A stretch of DNA of 7,456 bases, taken from Chloroflexota bacterium. Its GTDB lineage: Bacteria > Chloroflexota > Ktedonobacteria > Ktedonobacterales > Ktedonobacteraceae. Position numbers and translations under genes: made by a program. The notes beneath the pieces were generated by a model. The model searched no databases. It saw only the letters and a list, made by a program, of their open reading frames with translations, and was not told where the DNA came from. This document shows, in pieces, positions 5,693 to 7,456 of this stretch (within the stretch, counting starts at the first letter, position 1; the number at the start of each line of letters is the position of its first letter). Location: positions 1-7,456 of the forward strand of contig VBHV01000240.1 in assembly GCA_005881995.1 (NCBI GenBank), in the 5' to 3' direction.

Positions 5693-6268
5693 CTAACCAC
5701 GTCCCATGCGTCTCGTCGCCGCATTGTAGGCTACGAGCAGGATAGGGAGCAGGATGACGCCGTTCACAAGATCAGAAACCGTTGCAGGGACAAAGTTCCC
5801 AGTTGCGGCTGCCACATCGTACTTTGAAACCCAGATGTCGCTATAGGCAGCGAAGCCTATCCCAACAAGTATTCCAACGATACCGAAAATCTCTGCTGGA
5901 AGGATATTGGCTACCTTGTTGTAGCGTCCCCAGGTTATGTACATAGCAAGGCCAGCTACGAAACCTATCAGAGCATTACCCAGGTCCCAGTTCCAGTAAA
6001 CGCCGTAGCCGGAGATGTAGTCGCCTAAGAAGTTGCCGATTCCTCCTGTGAAGAGGCCGACCAGGGGGCCAAAGACAGCCCCGAAGAATAAAGGAATGAC
6101 TATAGCCGGACGAAACGAAACATTGCTAGTAGCAGGTAACTGCAAGACGTTGGTGAGGTAACTCAAGCCGCCGTACAGCGCGGCTCCCAGCGCCATAAAC
6201 ACGACCTGGCGAACGCCAATGCCCCAGATTCTTGAGGCGGAACGTTCTTCATGCCTTGTTACTGCCAT
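5693..6268 (-). CDS. ECF transporter S component (substrate-binding membrane subunit)
   Basis: This 191-aa six-helix protein binds the substrate of an ECF importer. Helix 1 reads VVFMALGAALYGGLSYL and contains Ala26-x-x-x-Ala30, the helix-1 motif known to pack on EcfT. It continues with RPAIVIPLFFGAVFGPLVGLFTGG...LGD (53-83), WNWDLGNALIGFVAGL (92-107) and LLPILL (173-178). From memory the pattern resembles UPF0397/DUF1393-type S components, whose ligands are mostly uncertain. The start at 6268 is chosen because AGAAAGGA lies 9 nt upstream and the sequence after it (MAVTRHEERSASR) leads into helix 1. A longer reading from 6427 would overlap the ATPase gene and add 53 non-conserved residues. 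Gene order ATPase, S, T on one strand is that of a dedicated ECF cassette. Confidence 0.88.
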   Translation of the reverse strand: MAVTRHEERSASRIWGIGVRQVVFMALGAALYGGLSYLTNVLQLPATSNVSFRPAIVIPLFFGAVFGPLVGLFTGGIGNFLGDYISGYGVYWNWDLGNALIGFVAGLAMYITWGRYNKVANILPAEIFGIVGILVGIGFAAYSDIWVSKYDVAAATGNFVPATVSDLVNGVILLPILLVAYNAATRRMGRG

Positions 6269-6277
6269 GTGTTGAAA

Positions 6278-6285
6278 TCCTTTCT
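6278..6285 (-). promoter_or_regulatory. Ribosome binding site that fixes the S-component start
   Basis: AGAAAGGA on the minus strand lies 9 nt before the ATG at 6268. This decides for a start at 6268 over the in-frame ATG at 6358 and the more distant one at 6427. Confidence 0.6.
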
Positions 6286-6340
6286 GTGAGTGAACAGATG
6301 TAGGGATGAACGAACGAGTAAGGTAGATTTGTGTGCTAAA

Positions 6341-6350
6341 CACCTCCTTT
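6341..6350 (-). promoter_or_regulatory. Perfect Shine-Dalgarno-like AAAGGAGGTG without an obvious start
   Basis: The minus strand carries AAAGGAGGTG 13 nt after the ATPase stop. No ATG, GTG or TTG follows within 15 nt except the GTG inside the motif itself. The S gene has its own site 56 nt further on. It might be a remnant of a longer S protein, a ribosome standby site, or part of a leader structure. Confidence 0.3.
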
Positions 6351-6351
6351 C

Positions 6352-6372
6352 GTCGCATCTTGTCTATGCGAC
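6352..6372 (-). repeat. 7-bp hairpin overlapping the ATPase stop codon
   Basis: GTCGCAT and ATGCGAC (6352-6358 and 6366-6372) are perfect complements around a 7-nt loop. The hairpin includes the TAG of the ATPase gene and directly precedes the AAAGGAGGTG motif. It has no U-run, so it is more likely an mRNA processing or coupling element than a terminator. Confidence 0.4.
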
Positions 6373-7456
6373 AGCGTTCTGTTCGGCAAGTAAGTAGTGC
6401 AGCAAAGAGGTAGGGCGCAGGTTGCACTCCTCCAACCTTGTTGGATCGGCGAGTACCTGCAATGGCGGTCCATCTCCTACCAGGTTGCCTTCTTTCAAGA
6501 GTAAGACTCGCTGCGTGAAGCGCAGGGCAAGATCGAGATCATGCGTGATGATCAGCAGGGCATCGAGTTCAGGCAGACTGCGCAAGTATTCCATAAAGGA
6601 AATGTAGGAACGATAATCCTGCCCCGCTGTGGGCTCATCGAGCAGCAAGATTTTGCCTTGCATCGACAGCACCGAGGCGATAGCCACGCGCTTCTGCTGC
6701 CCAAAGCTCAACGAAAAAGGCGAACGTTTATCAAATGGCGCGATATTCAATGCCTCTTCCGCCTGCTCTACGGCAGCTTTTATGCGTTCAGGGGCGAAGC
6801 GCAGGTTTTCTGGCCCAAAACTGATCTCTTTGCGTACCGAGGGCGCGAATAACATGGCGCTGGGACTCTGAAAGACGTACCCGATACGCGAAGCCAGCTG
6901 TGCCACGCTCAAATTGCGTGTGTCTTCTCCAAAAAGACGTACGGTGCCTTTGGTGGGGCGCAGCAAACCCAGCGCCTGTTTGACCAGCGTTGTCTTGCCG
7001 GAACCGTTGGGCCCAAGCAGCGCGACGGTCTCTCCCCGGTATAACTGGCAGGATATGCCGTGCAGAATTTCTTCCGAGAATGACCCGTAGCGGTAATGCA
7101 CGTTCACAAATGTCAGAATTGGCTCATGTGTGGCTGCATGCTGTTTTTGCGCGGTCATGATGGGTTGTACCAGCAGCGTTTTTGCATGGGCAGGATCGTT
7201 GAGCGTGCGCAGGGTAGACTGGATGGGCAGCTTGACCTGGGTGGGATCGGCAATGGTGAGAAATTCCTCTCTGTCGCCAAAGAAGACCTGGCATCCATCA
7301 CGCATGAGCAAGACCTTATCTGGTTGGAGGCGCAGCGCCTCCTCGACGCGGTGCTCGACGATAATCACGGTGCTGCCTTTTGCCAGTAAGCCGGTGATAA
7401 GTTCCTCTAATTCGTCTACCGCTCGTGAGTCCAGGTTCGCGAACGGCTCATCGAAC
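6364..7456 (-). CDS. ecfA: ECF transporter fused double ATPase (EcfA-A'), 5' partial
   Basis: The ATPase powers ECF uptake by hydrolysing ATP on the cytoplasmic face of EcfT. The frame runs to the window edge, so the N-terminal half is missing; 363 residues are visible. The first 35 belong to ABC domain 1: Walker B end FDEP, D-loop ANLDSRA and H-loop VEHR, then about 75 residues of tail and linker. Domain 2 is complete: FVNVHYRYG, Walker A GPNGSGKTT (visible 148-156), Q-loop YVFQSP, ISFGPENL, signature LSFGQQKR (about 249-256), Walker B LLLDEP (270-275), D-loop AGQD and H-loop ITHD. ISFGPENL and LSFGQ are typical of the ECF/CbiO ATPase branch rather than of other importers. One chain carrying both domains replaces separate EcfA1 and EcfA2. 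It is first in the A-S-T cassette, 95 bp before the S gene. Confidence 0.92.
   Translation of the reverse strand, partial: FDEPFANLDSRAVDELEELITGLLAKGSTVIIVEHRVEEALRLQPDKVLLMRDGCQVFFGDREEFLTIADPTQVKLPIQSTLRTLNDPAHAKTLLVQPIMTAQKQHAATHEPILTFVNVHYRYGSFSEEILHGISCQLYRGETVALLGPNGSGKTTLVKQALGLLRPTKGTVRLFGEDTRNLSVAQLASRIGYVFQSPSAMLFAPSVRKEISFGPENLRFAPERIKAAVEQAEEALNIAPFDKRSPFSLSFGQQKRVAIASVLSMQGKILLLDEPTAGQDYRSYISFMEYLRSLPELDALLIITHDLDLALRFTQRVLLLKEGNLVGDGPPLQVLADPTRLEECNLRPTSLLHYLLAEQNAVA

Noticed and set aside
6268..6363. Riboswitch before the cassette S gene
   Set aside because: The gap is only 95 nt, lies inside the operon, and shows one short hairpin; I see no match to TPP, FMN, cobalamin or other known vitamin riboswitch cores.
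5693..6427. Longer S protein starting at 6427
   Set aside because: It would overlap the ATPase gene and add non-conserved residues, while a good ribosome site precedes the ATG at 6268.
1..7456. tRNA, rRNA, CRISPR array, insertion sequence or transposase
   Set aside because: No such sequences, terminal repeats or spacer-repeat arrays are seen on either strand.

Overview
The window encodes an ECF-type (energy-coupling factor) membrane uptake system plus two further ECF substrate-binding (S) domains, one of them fused to a Ser/Thr protein kinase. Moderate GC, a eukaryotic-like kinase with a long Q/P/S/T linker, a secreted CAP-domain protein, a lipoprotein with a Thr/Pro tail and a small DUF5808-like membrane protein together suggest a Chloroflexota bacterium, most like Ktedonobacteria. 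That is inference from gene style; no marker gene is present.

Layout. 1-555 (+): the 3' part of a CAP/SCP domain protein, cut by the window start. 556-851: non-coding, with several inverted repeats. 852-2456 (-): Ser/Thr kinase with a C-terminal six-helix ECF S-like domain. 2610-3302 (-): stand-alone S-like protein with an inserted loop. 3303-3455: non-coding, with a strong hairpin and an 8-bp direct repeat. 3456-3758 (-): 100-aa single-helix DUF5808-like protein. 3759-4049: divergent promoter region. 4050-4652 (+): lipoprotein. 4700-5605 (-): EcfT. 5693-6268 (-): S protein. 6364-7456 (-): C-terminal part of a fused double ATPase (EcfA-A'), running off the window end.

The minus strand reads ATPase, S, T: a complete ECF cassette apart from the missing ATPase N-terminus. 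Further along the same strand come the DUF5808-like gene, the second S protein and the kinase-S fusion. The three S domains are paralogues. They share a block at a fixed spacing, and the kinase-fused domain aligns almost without gaps to the cassette S protein. The simplest model is one shared energising module (A-A'-T) serving several S subunits, one of which carries a cytoplasmic kinase that could report on or control uptake. The kinase-S fusion is the most unusual feature of the window. The substrates are unknown.
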